Shown one piece after another: positions 8,634 through 17,119 of a stretch of 64,000 nt of DNA. Source of the stretch: UBA6168 sp041392505 (GTDB lineage: Bacteria > Bacteroidota > Bacteroidia > Chitinophagales > Saprospiraceae); contig JAWKLX010000042.1 of the NCBI GenBank assembly GCA_041392505.1, positions 1 to 64,000 of the forward strand, given 5' to 3'. Under the pieces are notes generated by a model that saw only the letters and a list, made by a program, of their open reading frames with translations, did no database searches and was not told the DNA's origin. Within the stretch, counting starts at the first letter, position 1; every line of letters begins with the position of its first letter. Position numbers and translations under genes: made by a program.

Positions 8634-10406
8634 ATGAATTTCGCAACAACAGATTTGGTCGTGCTCATCGGCTACCTTTTATTGATGATGGGCTTTGGCG
8701 TCTGGATCGCCAACAAAGAAAAAAATGAAAATGCCAAGGACTACTTTTTGGCATCGAGCGCCTTGCCTTGGTGGGCGGTTGGTGGTTCGCTTATCGCGTC
8801 CAATATTTCCACCGAACAGATTTTGGGGATGAACGGCTCGGGCTACGTCATGGGTCTCGCCATTGGGGCTTATGAACTATTAGCGGCGCTGACTTTGATA
8901 TTGGTCGCCAAGTTTTTACTCCCTGTTTTTATCAAGAAAAAAATATTTACCATGCCCCAGTTTTTGGAAGAACGTTTCGACCGTCGGGTGCGGACGATCA
9001 TGGCGTTTTTCTGGGTAGCCTTGTTTGTTTTGGTCAATATTACTTCCGTGCTCTATTTGGGCGGCTTGGCGATTGAAAGCATCATCGGCATACCGCTGCT
9101 TTGGGGTATTGCTGGGCTGGTCATTTATTCGGCAACCCTTTCCATTTTTGGTGGGTTGAAAGCGGTTGTCTGGACCGATGTGGTGCAAGTGGTCATCCTC
9201 ATCGTTGGCGGATTTACAGCGGCGTACATGGTGCTCACCTTTGTTGGCGAAGGCAGTTTTTTTGGAGGGCTTAGCCATTTGTACGAAAAAGCACCGGGGC
9301 ATTTTGATATGATTTTGGGAAAAGATAATCCATCTTATGACAAGCTGCCCGGCATCAGTGTGCTGGTCGGGGGTATGTGGATCGCCAACCTTTATTATTG
9401 GGGAAATAACCAGTACATCATCCAGCGAGCGTTGGCCTCCAAGTCCTTGCAGGAAGCGCAACGCGGGGTTGCTTTCGCAGCCATCATGAAATTGCTGATC
9501 CCGTTTTTTGCGGTCATTCCCGGCATCGCTGCTTTTGTTATTTTACAAGACCCCGCTGCTTACGGGTTTGCGGGCGAAGGGCTCAAAGTGCCGGATGAAG
9601 CATTTCCTTGGGTGTTGGGCAATTTTGTGAAAGCAGGGTTTAAAGGGTTGGTATTGGCAGCCCTGATTGCAGCCATCGGTTCGTCGGTCAGTTCGATGGT
9701 GAATTCGGCCTCCACCATTTTCACATTGGATATTTATAAGAACTTGTTTGCAAAAAACGAAAGCGAAAACCACTATGTGAAGGTGGGTCGGCTTTCGGCC
9801 ACGGGCGCCTTGTTGGTTGGTGCATTTATCGCACCGGCGTTGGGGAGCCTCGATCAGGTTTTCCAATATATTCAGGAATACACAGGTTTCATTAGTCCCG
9901 GCGTGGTAGCGGTGTTTTTATTTGGCATGTTCTGGAAACGGGCAACGGCTAATTCCGCCTTGGTGGCCGTGGTAGCTTCCATCCCATTTTCCTGGATGAT
10001 GCAGGCGCTGTTCCCCGAAGTGCCTTTCCTCGTGCGGATGGCTTTGAGTTTCGTGGTCATGTCTGCGCTGATTGTTTTGATTTCTGTTTTTGAAAACAAA
10101 GCAGCCGAGACGAAGCGGGCAAAGGAGACGCCTTTCCTGTTAGGCTTGGTCTTTTCCATTGTCCTGATTTCTGTCCCAGCAGGTATCCGTATTTTGATGG
10201 GAGATATTGAAACGAGCAATGTTTTTGGGCTACTCATACTGGGATTGTCGGCCATTATTTTCGCATTGTTATTTACTGAAAATAAAGTGGATGACAATAA
10301 AGCAATCGACTTGGATGGGCCGCTTTTTAAAACCGATACCATATTCAATATTTCGACAGTAGTGGTGTGCCTGATTTTGGCAGCGGTGTATTGGAGCTTG
10401 TGGTAG
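8634..10406 (+). CDS. Sodium:solute symporter (SSS/SLC5 family), probable sugar transporter
   Basis: 590 residues with about 14 membrane helices. The start (FATTDLVVLIGYLLLMMGFG) and the segment DYFLASSALPWWAVGGSLIASNISTEQ... are the SLC5 signature region of helix 1, which carries the Na+ site and substrate contacts in vSGLT. A further conserved block, IGSSVSSMVNSASTIFTLDIYK, corresponds to the helix 8 Na2 site. It should import a sugar with Na+ across the inner membrane. As first gene of the rhamnose/uronate cluster its substrate is probably L-rhamnose or a uronate, but this is inferred from context only. An IS1 remnant separates it from the next catabolic gene. Confidence 0.88.
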   Translation: MNFATTDLVVLIGYLLLMMGFGVWIANKEKNENAKDYFLASSALPWWAVGGSLIASNISTEQILGMNGSGYVMGLAIGAYELLAALTLILVAKFLLPVFIKKKIFTMPQFLEERFDRRVRTIMAFFWVALFVLVNITSVLYLGGLAIESIIGIPLLWGIAGLVIYSATLSIFGGLKAVVWTDVVQVVILIVGGFTAAYMVLTFVGEGSFFGGLSHLYEKAPGHFDMILGKDNPSYDKLPGISVLVGGMWIANLYYWGNNQYIIQRALASKSLQEAQRGVAFAAIMKLLIPFFAVIPGIAAFVILQDPAAYGFAGEGLKVPDEAFPWVLGNFVKAGFKGLVLAALIAAIGSSVSSMVNSASTIFTLDIYKNLFAKNESENHYVKVGRLSATGALLVGAFIAPALGSLDQVFQYIQEYTGFISPGVVAVFLFGMFWKRATANSALVAVVASIPFSWMMQALFPEVPFLVRMALSFVVMSALIVLISVFENKAAETKRAKETPFLLGLVFSIVLISVPAGIRILMGDIETSNVFGLLILGLSAIIFALLFTENKVDDNKAIDLDGPLFKTDTIFNISTVVVCLILAAVYWSLW

Positions 10407-10446
10407 ATTGTTGAAAAGGGAAAAACGCCCCGCTTGCGGAAAAGAG

Positions 10447-10979
10447 TAGTGTCATAAATATAAGGATACGTTCTTTTACAAATTGTAATTGGCCAAGAAA
10501 TAGAAAATACCATCCACGTAGTTTTCTATTTTTTTGGAGAACGACAACGCTTTTCTCACAAGCCTGCTGCACCGTTGGCGCAGGGTATTGTTGAACCTTT
10601 CTATGTGGTTGGTGTGCCCTTCTTTTTTGCTTTGGAAAAGTTGTCCTTTGGGGATCACTTTTCCGTAGGCGCCCCAGTTGTCCATGAAAAAAAATGCTTT
10701 TTGGAGCACGGGTTTTGGTCTGCTTTGCCAAAGCCCGTGCGCCCTCTTCGCCCCTTGGGCCGACCAATAAGCCAACGATCTGGTGGGTCGAGCGTTTCAG
10801 GGCCAGCCAGAACTTGCGTTTGCAGTTTTTGTATTTATAGTTCTGCTTGCCACAGTAGGTCTTGCCGTTTTTTACGAAGTTTGTCGAGTGGCAGTGTGGG
10901 CATTCTTTCAAAATTACTTGGCCCAAAGCTGCCACATTTTCATTTGGTAAAAAATCACATCCTTACTTTTAGGACACTA
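10447..10979 (-). mobile_element. Degenerate IS1-family insertion sequence
   Basis: The ends form imperfect inverted repeats: TAGTGTCATAAATATAAGGA at 10447-10466 against the complement of 10960-10979, which reads TAGTGTCCTAAAAGTAAGGA. The interior encodes pieces of an IS1 transposase on the minus strand. At about 530 bp it is shorter than intact IS1 elements, matching the internal deletion seen in the transposase. No convincing target duplication is visible. It interrupts the spacing between the symporter and the aldolase fusion gene but no reading frame. Confidence 0.75.
10476..10935 (-). pseudogene. IS1 family transposase remnant
   Basis: The GTG-started frame at 10935 begins with an InsA-like zinc finger (CPHCHSTNFVKNGKTYCGKQ, then YKNCKRKFW). 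It runs straight into WLALKRSTHQIVG, which in intact IS1 proteins lies well downstream. The helix-turn-helix and the first DDE segment are therefore deleted. The rest of the catalytic domain (AHGLWQSRPKPVLQ, then HTNHIERFNNTLRQRCSRLV to FLANYNL, ending at 10476) is in another frame. With both a deletion and a frame change it is not expected to be active. The terminal FNNTLRQR block makes the family assignment secure. Confidence 0.85.
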
Positions 10980-11048
10980 TCGAAAATTAGTGTTATTTAA
11001 TTTATCGGCTTTGCCATGATAGGCCGTGGCATAACAAAACCATTCATC

Positions 11049-13148
11049 ATGCAAGTACAAACATTCAAACATGTCAAATATTTATGGAGCGAAACGAAGG
11101 CTGCTGAACTGGCCGGTGACGAAGTAGCCTTGTTCCTTTATCGCTCCAATATCCTCGGCGCCGACCTGCGTATTACTAATTTTGGGGGCGGCAACACCAG
11201 TTGCAAAACCATCGAAACGGACCCACTCACTGGCAAAGAGGTGGAAGTCATGTGGGTGAAAGGTTCGGGCGGCGACATCGGAACGCTCACCCGGAAAGGC
11301 ATCGCCGGGCTGTACACCGATCGTTTGCGCTCCCTGAAAAAAGTGTACCGGGGCCTTGAACACGAAGACGAAATGGTCGCCCTGTTCAATCATTGCATCT
11401 ACGACTTGGACAGCCGGACTCCTTCGATTGATACGCCTTTGCACGGGCTACTCCCATTCAAACACATTGACCACCTCCATCCTGATGCGTTGATTGCCAT
11501 TGCTGCGGCAAAAGACAGCGAAGCCATTACCCAAGAAATTTGGGGTGGTAAAATGGGCTGGGTGCCTTGGCAACGTCCCGGTTTCGACCTCGGCTTGCAG
11601 TTGGAAAAATGTTTGGAAGAAAATCCGGGTATCCGTGGCATTGTGTTGGGCAGTCATGGGCTGTTCACTTGGGGCGATACTTCTTTTGAGTGTTATGTAA
11701 ACAGCTTGGAAGTCATTGAGCAAGCGTCAGAATATATCGAAAAACGTTTGGGCAAAAACCGCCCGGTGTTTGGTGGACAAGCGAGTGAAAGTTTGCCGAA
11801 GGAAAAACGGTTGGCACAAGCCGCCAAATTAGCCCCCGTGCTGAGGGGGCTGTGTTCCAGTTATAATAAAATGGTTGGACACTTTACGGATGATGAGCGG
11901 GTATTGGAGTTTATCAATAGCCATGATTTGGCAAAACTGGCGCCGCTCGGCACCTCCTGTCCCGACCATTTTCTCCGCACCAAAATCAAACCGCTGGTGC
12001 TCGAACTGCCGCCTGATGTTGATATCACTGATTATAAATCGATCAAAGAAAAAATCACCCCTCAATTTGAGGAATACCGCCAAGACTACTCGGTTTATTA
12101 CGAAAGTTGCAAACATCCCAACAGCCCCGCCATGCGCGACCCCAACCCTGTGGTCATTTTGTATCCGGGCATCGGCATGTTTACTTTTTCAAAAGATAAA
12201 CAGACCGCACGGGTAGCCGCTGAGTTTTACATCAATGCGATCAACGTAATGCGTGGGGCGGAGGCTATTTCCGAATACACAGCCCTGCCACGGCAAGAGG
12301 CTTTCGACATAGAATATTGGCTATTGGAAGAGGCTAAGCTGCAAAGGATGCCTGCCGAAAAACCACTCTCCCGTCGGGTGGCGCTCATCACGGGGGCCGG
12401 AGGCGGCATCGGTAAAGCCATTGCTGATAAATTAGCAGCCGAAGGGGCCACCGTCGTACTGACGGACGTGGCGGAAGACCGTTTGGAAATGGCAAATAAA
12501 ACTTATGCCCGTGACGTGTCCACTTATGCGAAATGCGATGTGACCGATCCCGCTTCCGTGGCCAATGCGTTTGCAAAAGCCTGCCTCGAATTTGGTGGCG
12601 TTGACATCATCGTTCACAGCGCAGGGTTGGCTATTTCCAAATCTTTGGAAGATACCACTTTGGCGGATTGGGATTTACTGCAAGATGTGTTGGTCAAAGG
12701 TCAATTCCTGCTATCGCAACAAGGTGTGGAGGTGATGCGGCAACAAGGTTTTGGTGGCGACATTGTCAACATTGCCAGCAAGAACGGCCTCGTTGCTGGC
12801 CCCAACAACGTCGCCTACGGAACGGCTAAAGCAGCCCAACAGCACATCACCCGTTTGCTCGCTGCTGAATTGGGTGCTGAAAAGATACGGGTCAATACAG
12901 TCAATCCCGACGGCGTCATCGTTGGCAGCAAAATATGGGAAGGCGAATGGGCGGAAGGCCGGGCGAAAGCCTATGGGATAAAAGTGGAGGATTTACCAGC
13001 CCATTATGCCAAGCGCAACTTGATGAATGAAATCATTTTACCCGAAGACATTGCCAATGGCGTTTTTGCCCTCGTGGCCATTTTGGACAAAAGCACCGGC
13101 AACATCATCAATGTGGACGGGGGAATGGCAGCAGCATTTGTAAGATAA
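11049..13148 (+). CDS. rhaEW: Bifunctional L-rhamnulose-1-phosphate aldolase / L-lactaldehyde dehydrogenase
   Basis: 699 residues, two fused enzymes. Residues 1-430 are a class II aldolase: HGLLPFKHIDHLHPDALIA carries the metal-binding His cluster, and VLGSHGLFTWGDTSFECY is the second conserved block. Residues 435-699 are a short-chain dehydrogenase with the NAD motif ALITGAGGGIGKAIA and the catalytic S/Y/K set in IASKNGLVAGPNNVAYGTAK. The family cleaves rhamnulose-1-phosphate to DHAP and L-lactaldehyde and oxidises the latter to L-lactate. The ATG at 11049 was preferred to an upstream in-frame ATG at 11016, matching the family N terminus. Downstream lie rhamnose isomerase, kinase and lactate dehydrogenase, completing the route. 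Gene symbol follows the usage for this fusion in rhamnose regulon studies. Confidence 0.9.
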   Translation: MQVQTFKHVKYLWSETKAAELAGDEVALFLYRSNILGADLRITNFGGGNTSCKTIETDPLTGKEVEVMWVKGSGGDIGTLTRKGIAGLYTDRLRSLKKVYRGLEHEDEMVALFNHCIYDLDSRTPSIDTPLHGLLPFKHIDHLHPDALIAIAAAKDSEAITQEIWGGKMGWVPWQRPGFDLGLQLEKCLEENPGIRGIVLGSHGLFTWGDTSFECYVNSLEVIEQASEYIEKRLGKNRPVFGGQASESLPKEKRLAQAAKLAPVLRGLCSSYNKMVGHFTDDERVLEFINSHDLAKLAPLGTSCPDHFLRTKIKPLVLELPPDVDITDYKSIKEKITPQFEEYRQDYSVYYESCKHPNSPAMRDPNPVVILYPGIGMFTFSKDKQTARVAAEFYINAINVMRGAEAISEYTALPRQEAFDIEYWLLEEAKLQRMPAEKPLSRRVALITGAGGGIGKAIADKLAAEGATVVLTDVAEDRLEMANKTYARDVSTYAKCDVTDPASVANAFAKACLEFGGVDIIVHSAGLAISKSLEDTTLADWDLLQDVLVKGQFLLSQQGVEVMRQQGFGGDIVNIASKNGLVAGPNNVAYGTAKAAQQHITRLLAAELGAEKIRVNTVNPDGVIVGSKIWEGEWAEGRAKAYGIKVEDLPAHYAKRNLMNEIILPEDIANGVFALVAILDKSTGNIINVDGGMAAAFVR

Positions 13149-13149
13149 G

Positions 13150-13294
13150 ACCATTTCGGATTTCGGATGTCGGATGTCGGATGTCGGAATGTCCTCCGAA
13201 ATCCGAAATCCCGAAATCTAAAATCGAATAGTTTTATACATAAATTTAATTTGGTTAGGGCTTGGTGGCGGCATCCAACATCTGGATGCCGCCA
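13150..13294. repeat. CGGATTT microrepeat hairpin and a second GC-rich hairpin
   Basis: At 13150-13226 repeated TTTCGGAT/GTCGGAT words are followed by the inverted words CCGAAATCCGAAATC, forming an imperfect hairpin directly after the aldolase stop. At 13266-13294 lies a perfect 12-bp hairpin, TGGCGGCATCCA-acatc-TGGATGCCGCCA, just ahead of the isomerase start. Both would be in the operon transcript. Confidence 0.75.
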
Positions 13295-13316
13295 ACTTTT
13301 AAATATCGACAGGATC

Positions 13317-14633
13317 ATGAAAATAGGGGTTTCTCAAATCGCTGATTTCAACCAAAAACACCTCAACGATCAGCAAGGACAATTCTCATTTCTCCAAGAA
13401 CAACTCGAAAAAAAAGGGATATCCACTGAACAGGTTATTTCCCAATTGATGGACCTGCAGATCGCCATACCAAGCTGGGCGCTCGGTGCGGGCGGTACCC
13501 GTTTTGGCCGTTTTTCCATTGGTGGCGAACCGGGCAACCTCGAACAAAAAATGGACGACATCGGTATCCTCCATGCCCTGACCCGATCTGCTGGTGCTGT
13601 TTCCTTGCATATTCCTTGGGACATTCCGAAAGACACCTTAGCCATCAAAGAATTGGCGGCCTCCCACGGTATTGTTTTCGATGCGGTCAATTCCAACACC
13701 TTTCAAGATCAGGCCGGACAGGCGGATAGTTATAAATTTGGTTCGCTCTGCCATACGAGCAGTGCCGTGCGGGAACAAGCCGTGCAGCACAACATGGAGG
13801 TGATTGATATTGGGGAAAAATTAGGGTCGAAAAGCATCACTGTATGGTTGGCCGATGGTTCGGCATTTCCGGGACAGAGCAATTTCCGCAAGGCATTGCA
13901 ACGAACCATGGACAGCCTCAAAGCCATTTATAGCCACCTGCCTGTTGACTGGAAAATGTTCATTGAGTACAAACCCTACGAGCCTAATTTTTACAGCACG
14001 GTTATTCAGGATTGGGGGACTTCTTACCTGTTGGCAACCGAATGCGGTGAAAAAGCGTTCACCCTCGTAGACCTCGGCCACCACCTCCCCAACACCAATA
14101 TCGAACAGATCGTCGCCACGCTGATGATGCGGGGCAAGCTCGGCGGTTTTCATTTCAACGACAGCAAATACGGAGACGACGACTTGACGGTGGGAAGCAT
14201 CAAACCCTATCAGCTGTTCCTCATTTTTAATGAACTCATTGAGGATTTCGGATGTCGGATTTCGGATGTCGGTGGAGCCGCTACCGAAATCCGAAACCCC
14301 ATATCCGACATCTCCTTCATGATCGATGCCAGCCATAATGTCAAAGACCCACTAGAGGATTTGATCCAGAGCCTTGAAGCTATTCGTACCGCGTATGCCC
14401 AAGCGTTGCTCATAGATAGCCAAGCACTGGAAAATGCCCGGGAAAATAACGACGCCACCCAAGCTCAAGAGATTTTGCAGGATGCTTTTCGGACGGATGT
14501 GCGGCCCTTGCTGCGGGAAGCGAGGCTGCGGGGTGGGGGAGCACTCGCCCCGTTGGAGGTTTACCGTCATTTGAATGTCCGTCAGGAGTTGATTAAGGAG
14601 CGAGGGAGGGTGACGATAGCGACAGGTTTGTGA
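13317..14633 (+). CDS. rhaI: L-rhamnose isomerase (RhaI/Pseudomonas type)
   Basis: 438 residues from the ATG at 13317 (MKIGVSQIADFNQKHLNDQQ); the frame extends upstream only through repeat sequence. It is a TIM-barrel xylose-isomerase-like protein converting L-rhamnose to L-rhamnulose. Metal-ligand blocks are visible: IEYKPYEP (Glu), LVDLGHHLP (Asp), GFHFNDSKYGDDDLTVG (His, Asp) and MIDASHNVKDP (Asp). Between the last two, about residues 310-332, the sequence FGCRISDVGGAATEIRNPIS is encoded by an inserted in-frame palindromic repeat (14244-14312) and does not look like family sequence. Activity is probably kept because all ligands are present. It lies between the aldolase fusion and the GxxExxY cassette, same strand. 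Confidence 0.88.
   Translation: MKIGVSQIADFNQKHLNDQQGQFSFLQEQLEKKGISTEQVISQLMDLQIAIPSWALGAGGTRFGRFSIGGEPGNLEQKMDDIGILHALTRSAGAVSLHIPWDIPKDTLAIKELAASHGIVFDAVNSNTFQDQAGQADSYKFGSLCHTSSAVREQAVQHNMEVIDIGEKLGSKSITVWLADGSAFPGQSNFRKALQRTMDSLKAIYSHLPVDWKMFIEYKPYEPNFYSTVIQDWGTSYLLATECGEKAFTLVDLGHHLPNTNIEQIVATLMMRGKLGGFHFNDSKYGDDDLTVGSIKPYQLFLIFNELIEDFGCRISDVGGAATEIRNPISDISFMIDASHNVKDPLEDLIQSLEAIRTAYAQALLIDSQALENARENNDATQAQEILQDAFRTDVRPLLREARLRGGGALAPLEVYRHLNVRQELIKERGRVTIATGL
14244..14312. repeat. In-frame palindromic repeat inside the rhamnose isomerase gene
   Basis: 69 bases (23 codons) built of GATTTCGGATGTCGG words followed, after TGGAGCCGCTA, by the inverted words CCGAAATCCGAAA and ATCCGACATC. 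It is the same family as the intergenic repeats at 13150, 16565, 17079 and 18273, but translated. Length is a multiple of three and there is no stop. Confidence 0.85.
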
Positions 14634-15216
14634 TTTTTTTTTGACGCTGATTTTTATGGTTTTTATGAAGGATTATGTTTTTCTTGATGCTTATTTATGA
14701 AAGATGTCATTTTTCATGATTCAATCTAAAAACTATTATGAGCGACTACACTAATTACAAACACTCCGAAATTACTGGCCGAATTATCAAAGAGGCCTAT
14801 TATGTCCACAATTATTTAGGCTTTGGATTTGTTGAATCCATTTATGAAAAATCGTTAGTGATAAGGTTGGAGAAGGCTGGTTTTTCTGTCGAAACCCAAC
14901 AACCAATCAAGGTTTATTTTGAAGGAACATTGGTTGGGGATTTCAAAGCAGATTTAGTGGTAAACGATTGCGTTATAGTCGAACTCAAAGCTGTTGAAGA
15001 GATACTCCCTAAACATGAAGTGCAGTTAGTGAATTATTTGAGGGCCACTGAAATAGAAGTTGGGCTTGTCATAAATTTTGGTGAAGAAATCAAATGCAAA
15101 AGAAAGGTCTTCAGTAATTCGAGGAAAATATCAGAAAACAGAATCCCTCATCAAAATCTGTAACCTTTGATTACATAATAAATCATAACCATCATAAAAA
15201 TCAGCGTCAAAAAAAA
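14634..15216. repeat. Inverted-repeat-bounded cassette carrying a GxxExxY gene
   Basis: Left arm 14634-14677 and right arm 15174-15216 are inverted copies: both read T8-GACGCTGATTTTTATG and then related GGTT/TTATG words. The left arm starts at the isomerase stop codon and the right arm ends in the kinase ATG, so the unit fills the whole gap. Its only gene is 14738-15163. The arrangement suggests an inserted cassette or an RNA stem with the gene in its loop. Confidence 0.8.
14738..15163 (+). CDS. GxxExxY family protein
   Basis: 141 residues. The family signature is present: a helical start (EITGRIIKEAYYVHNYLGFG), then FVESIYEKSL (the GxxExxY motif), and the nuclease-like core DFKADLVVNDCVIVELKAVE, where Asp and ELK resemble a PD-(D/E)xK active site. 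The family is widespread, of unproven function, and often found as a lone gene between metabolic genes in Bacteroidota. Here it sits alone inside a 44-base inverted repeat between rhamnose isomerase and the sugar kinase, on the same strand. It is probably not part of rhamnose metabolism. Confidence 0.88.
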   Translation: MSDYTNYKHSEITGRIIKEAYYVHNYLGFGFVESIYEKSLVIRLEKAGFSVETQQPIKVYFEGTLVGDFKADLVVNDCVIVELKAVEEILPKHEVQLVNYLRATEIEVGLVINFGEEIKCKRKVFSNSRKISENRIPHQNL

Positions 15217-16580
15217 TGCCTTGCACTGCTATTTTCGACATTGGAAAAACTAATAAAAAATTCTTCCTTTTTGATGAAAATTACAAAGAGGTATTTAAAA
15301 CGTATGCCTATTTCGATGAAATAAAAGATGCAGATGGATTCCCTTGCGATGATTTATTGGCAATAGAAAAGTGGATTAAAAGCACGCTAAAAAAAGCATT
15401 TAAAAATAACGATTTTAAAATAGGTGCGATTAATTTTTCCACTTACGGGGCGAGTTTTGTTCATGTAGATAAAAATGGAAAAACGCTCACGCCGCTGTAC
15501 AATTATTTAAAACCATTTCCTAAAAAAATATTACAGTCGTTTTATAAAAAATATGGCTCTGAATTAATGATTGCCAAAGAAACAGCTTCTCCTCAATTGG
15601 GTATGTTGAATTCGGGCATGCAATTGTATTGGCTGAAATATGCCCATCCCGATATTTTTAAAAAAATACGCTGGTCGCTGCATTTTCCACAATATTTGAG
15701 CTATTTACTGACGGGCATCCCGTTGAGCGATTTTACGAGTATCGGCTGCCATACAGGACTGTGGGATTTTGTCCAAAACGACTATCATCGTTGGGTTTAC
15801 GAAGAAGGGATAGACCGTATTTTGCCGCCAATTGTCAGTGCGTACACTTCTGTTAATACGAATATTTTTGATAAAAAAATAAAAACAGGAATTGGTGTTC
15901 ACGACAGTTCTTCTGTGTTGGAACCTTATTTACGGGCAGATAAAAAACCATTTCTATTAATTTCAACGGGCACTTGGAGCATTGCTTTAAATCCATTTAA
16001 TAAAGAGATATTGTCGGAGGAAGAATTGAAAAATGATTGTTTGAATTATATGACCATTAATGGTCAACCCGTTAAAGCGGCCCGCCTATTTTTGGGGAAT
16101 GAATTTAATATTCAGTTAAATAATTTGGATAAATATTTTAACGAAAAAAAAGACGCTCATTTGCAAATAAAATTTAGCGAAAAAATATTTTATAAATTAA
16201 ATAAAAATTACCAACGATATTTTTCTTTTGATTCCATTCAATTGGAGCGGGAGCAGCCGAAGAAAAATAATTTAAATGGTTTTAAAAATTATGAGGAAGC
16301 CTATCACCAATTAATGATGGAGTTGGTGGAGATGCAAGAAGCCGCCGCCAAAAGGGCAATCGGAAAAACGAAAATAAATAAGCTGTATATTGACGGCGGA
16401 TTTGCCGACAACGATTTGTTTGTAAAAATGCTTTCCCGTCATTTCCCCAAAATAAAAATACGGACAACCCAATCACCACTGGGTTCGGCATTGGGCGCAG
16501 CAATGGTTCTATCCGACGACGAAGTGCAGAAGAAATTTTTGAAGAAGCACTACGCGATGAAAAAGATTTCGGATTTGTGA
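15216..16580 (+). CDS. FGGY family carbohydrate kinase, probable rhamnulokinase
   Basis: 454 residues. N-terminal ATPase motif AIFDIGKTNKKFFLFDE, central block FSTYGASFVHVDKNGKTLTP, LISTGTWSIALNP (phosphate 2 loop) and INKLYIDGGFADNDLFVKML (adenosine motif) place it in the FGGY kinase family. By context it should phosphorylate L-rhamnulose between the isomerase and the aldolase; L-fuculose or another ketose is possible. It is visibly richer in A/T and in AAA/ATA/TTA codons than its neighbours, which suggests a separate origin. Its ATG is the last base group of the GxxExxY cassette arm, and its last codons (KISDL) are encoded by the next microrepeat. Confidence 0.82.
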   Translation: MPCTAIFDIGKTNKKFFLFDENYKEVFKTYAYFDEIKDADGFPCDDLLAIEKWIKSTLKKAFKNNDFKIGAINFSTYGASFVHVDKNGKTLTPLYNYLKPFPKKILQSFYKKYGSELMIAKETASPQLGMLNSGMQLYWLKYAHPDIFKKIRWSLHFPQYLSYLLTGIPLSDFTSIGCHTGLWDFVQNDYHRWVYEEGIDRILPPIVSAYTSVNTNIFDKKIKTGIGVHDSSSVLEPYLRADKKPFLLISTGTWSIALNPFNKEILSEEELKNDCLNYMTINGQPVKAARLFLGNEFNIQLNNLDKYFNEKKDAHLQIKFSEKIFYKLNKNYQRYFSFDSIQLEREQPKKNNLNGFKNYEEAYHQLMMELVEMQEAAAKRAIGKTKINKLYIDGGFADNDLFVKMLSRHFPKIKIRTTQSPLGSALGAAMVLSDDEVQKKFLKKHYAMKKISDL

Positions 16581-16697
16581 TTTCGGATTTCGGCAGGGGC
16601 ACTCCCGAAATTCGAAATCTAAAGTCTAAATTCATCAATGACGGAAGACTGACTTATGTGTCGCCGAAATCCGAAATCGTAAATCCGAAATCAAGAA
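16565..16697. repeat. TTTCGG microrepeats upstream of a four-helix-bundle gene
   Basis: Left words GATTTCGGATTTGTGATTTC overlap the kinase stop; inverted words CCCGAAATTCGAAATC follow at about 16605, and a second inverted set CCGAAATCCGAAATC and AAATCCGAAATC ends just before the next ATG. Pattern: arm, loop, inverted arm, inverted arm, gene. Confidence 0.75.
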
Positions 16698-16698
16698 T

Positions 16699-17055
16699 AT
16701 GGACAAAAAAGAACTACAAGAGCGACTAAAAAGATTTGCCATTGTTGTTGTCCGTTTTGCAGAAGGTTTGCCTGATACGGTAGGTTTAAGAACGGTTAAA
16801 GGACAGATCGTTAGGAGTGGTTCTTCTTCGGCTGCCAATTACCGGGCAGCTTGTAGGGCCAAGTCAGACGCCGATTATATTTACAAAATGGGAATAGTCG
16901 AGGAGGAACTGGATGAGACCTTGTTTTGGCTGGAATTTACGGTAGGTATTGATGAAAAATACAGAGATACCGTCCGCCCTCTCTGGAAAGAGGGAGACGA
17001 GTTATTGGCGATCATTGTTCGCTCTATTATTACCAAAAAGAAAAAAAGGAAGTGA
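16699..17055 (+). CDS. Four-helix-bundle protein (S23/IVS family)
   Basis: 118 residues from ATG 16699. The family hallmarks are visible: KRFAIVVVRFAEGLPDTVGL, then VKGQIVRSGSSSAANYRAAC (the QxxRSxxSxxxNxxEA-type helix) and DADYIYKMGIVEEELDETLF, ending in a Lys-rich tail. This family is known as ORFs inside intervening sequences of 23S rRNA and as free-standing genes; it forms pentamers that bind nucleic acid in the related Avd proteins. Here it sits between kinase and lactate dehydrogenase, bounded by TTTCGG microrepeats. It is probably a passenger and not a catabolic enzyme. Confidence 0.85.
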   Translation: MDKKELQERLKRFAIVVVRFAEGLPDTVGLRTVKGQIVRSGSSSAANYRAACRAKSDADYIYKMGIVEEELDETLFWLEFTVGIDEKYRDTVRPLWKEGDELLAIIVRSIITKKKKRK

Positions 17056-17078
17056 TTTCAGGAGCATGATTTTGGCAG

Positions 17079-17115
17079 CGCCCCTCCGAAATCTGACATC
17101 CGAAATCCGACATCA
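17079..17115. repeat. Single inverted-arm copy of the TTTCGG repeat
   Basis: CTCCGAAATCTGACATCC followed by GAAATCCGACATC, only the complement arm, ending a few bases before the lactate dehydrogenase ATG. It closes the four-helix-bundle unit opened at 16565. Confidence 0.7.
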
Positions 17116-17119
17116 AAAA

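Noticed and set aside
8916..9461. Long antisense frame within the symporter gene
   Set aside because: A shadow of a GC-biased membrane protein gene; no promoter or family sequence.
13167..13316. Longer start for rhamnose isomerase
   Set aside because: The 50 extra residues are translated repeat and hairpin sequence; the family begins at MKIGVSQ.
16949..17119. Longer start for the lactate dehydrogenase
   Set aside because: This part overlaps the four-helix-bundle gene in another frame and reads through a repeat.
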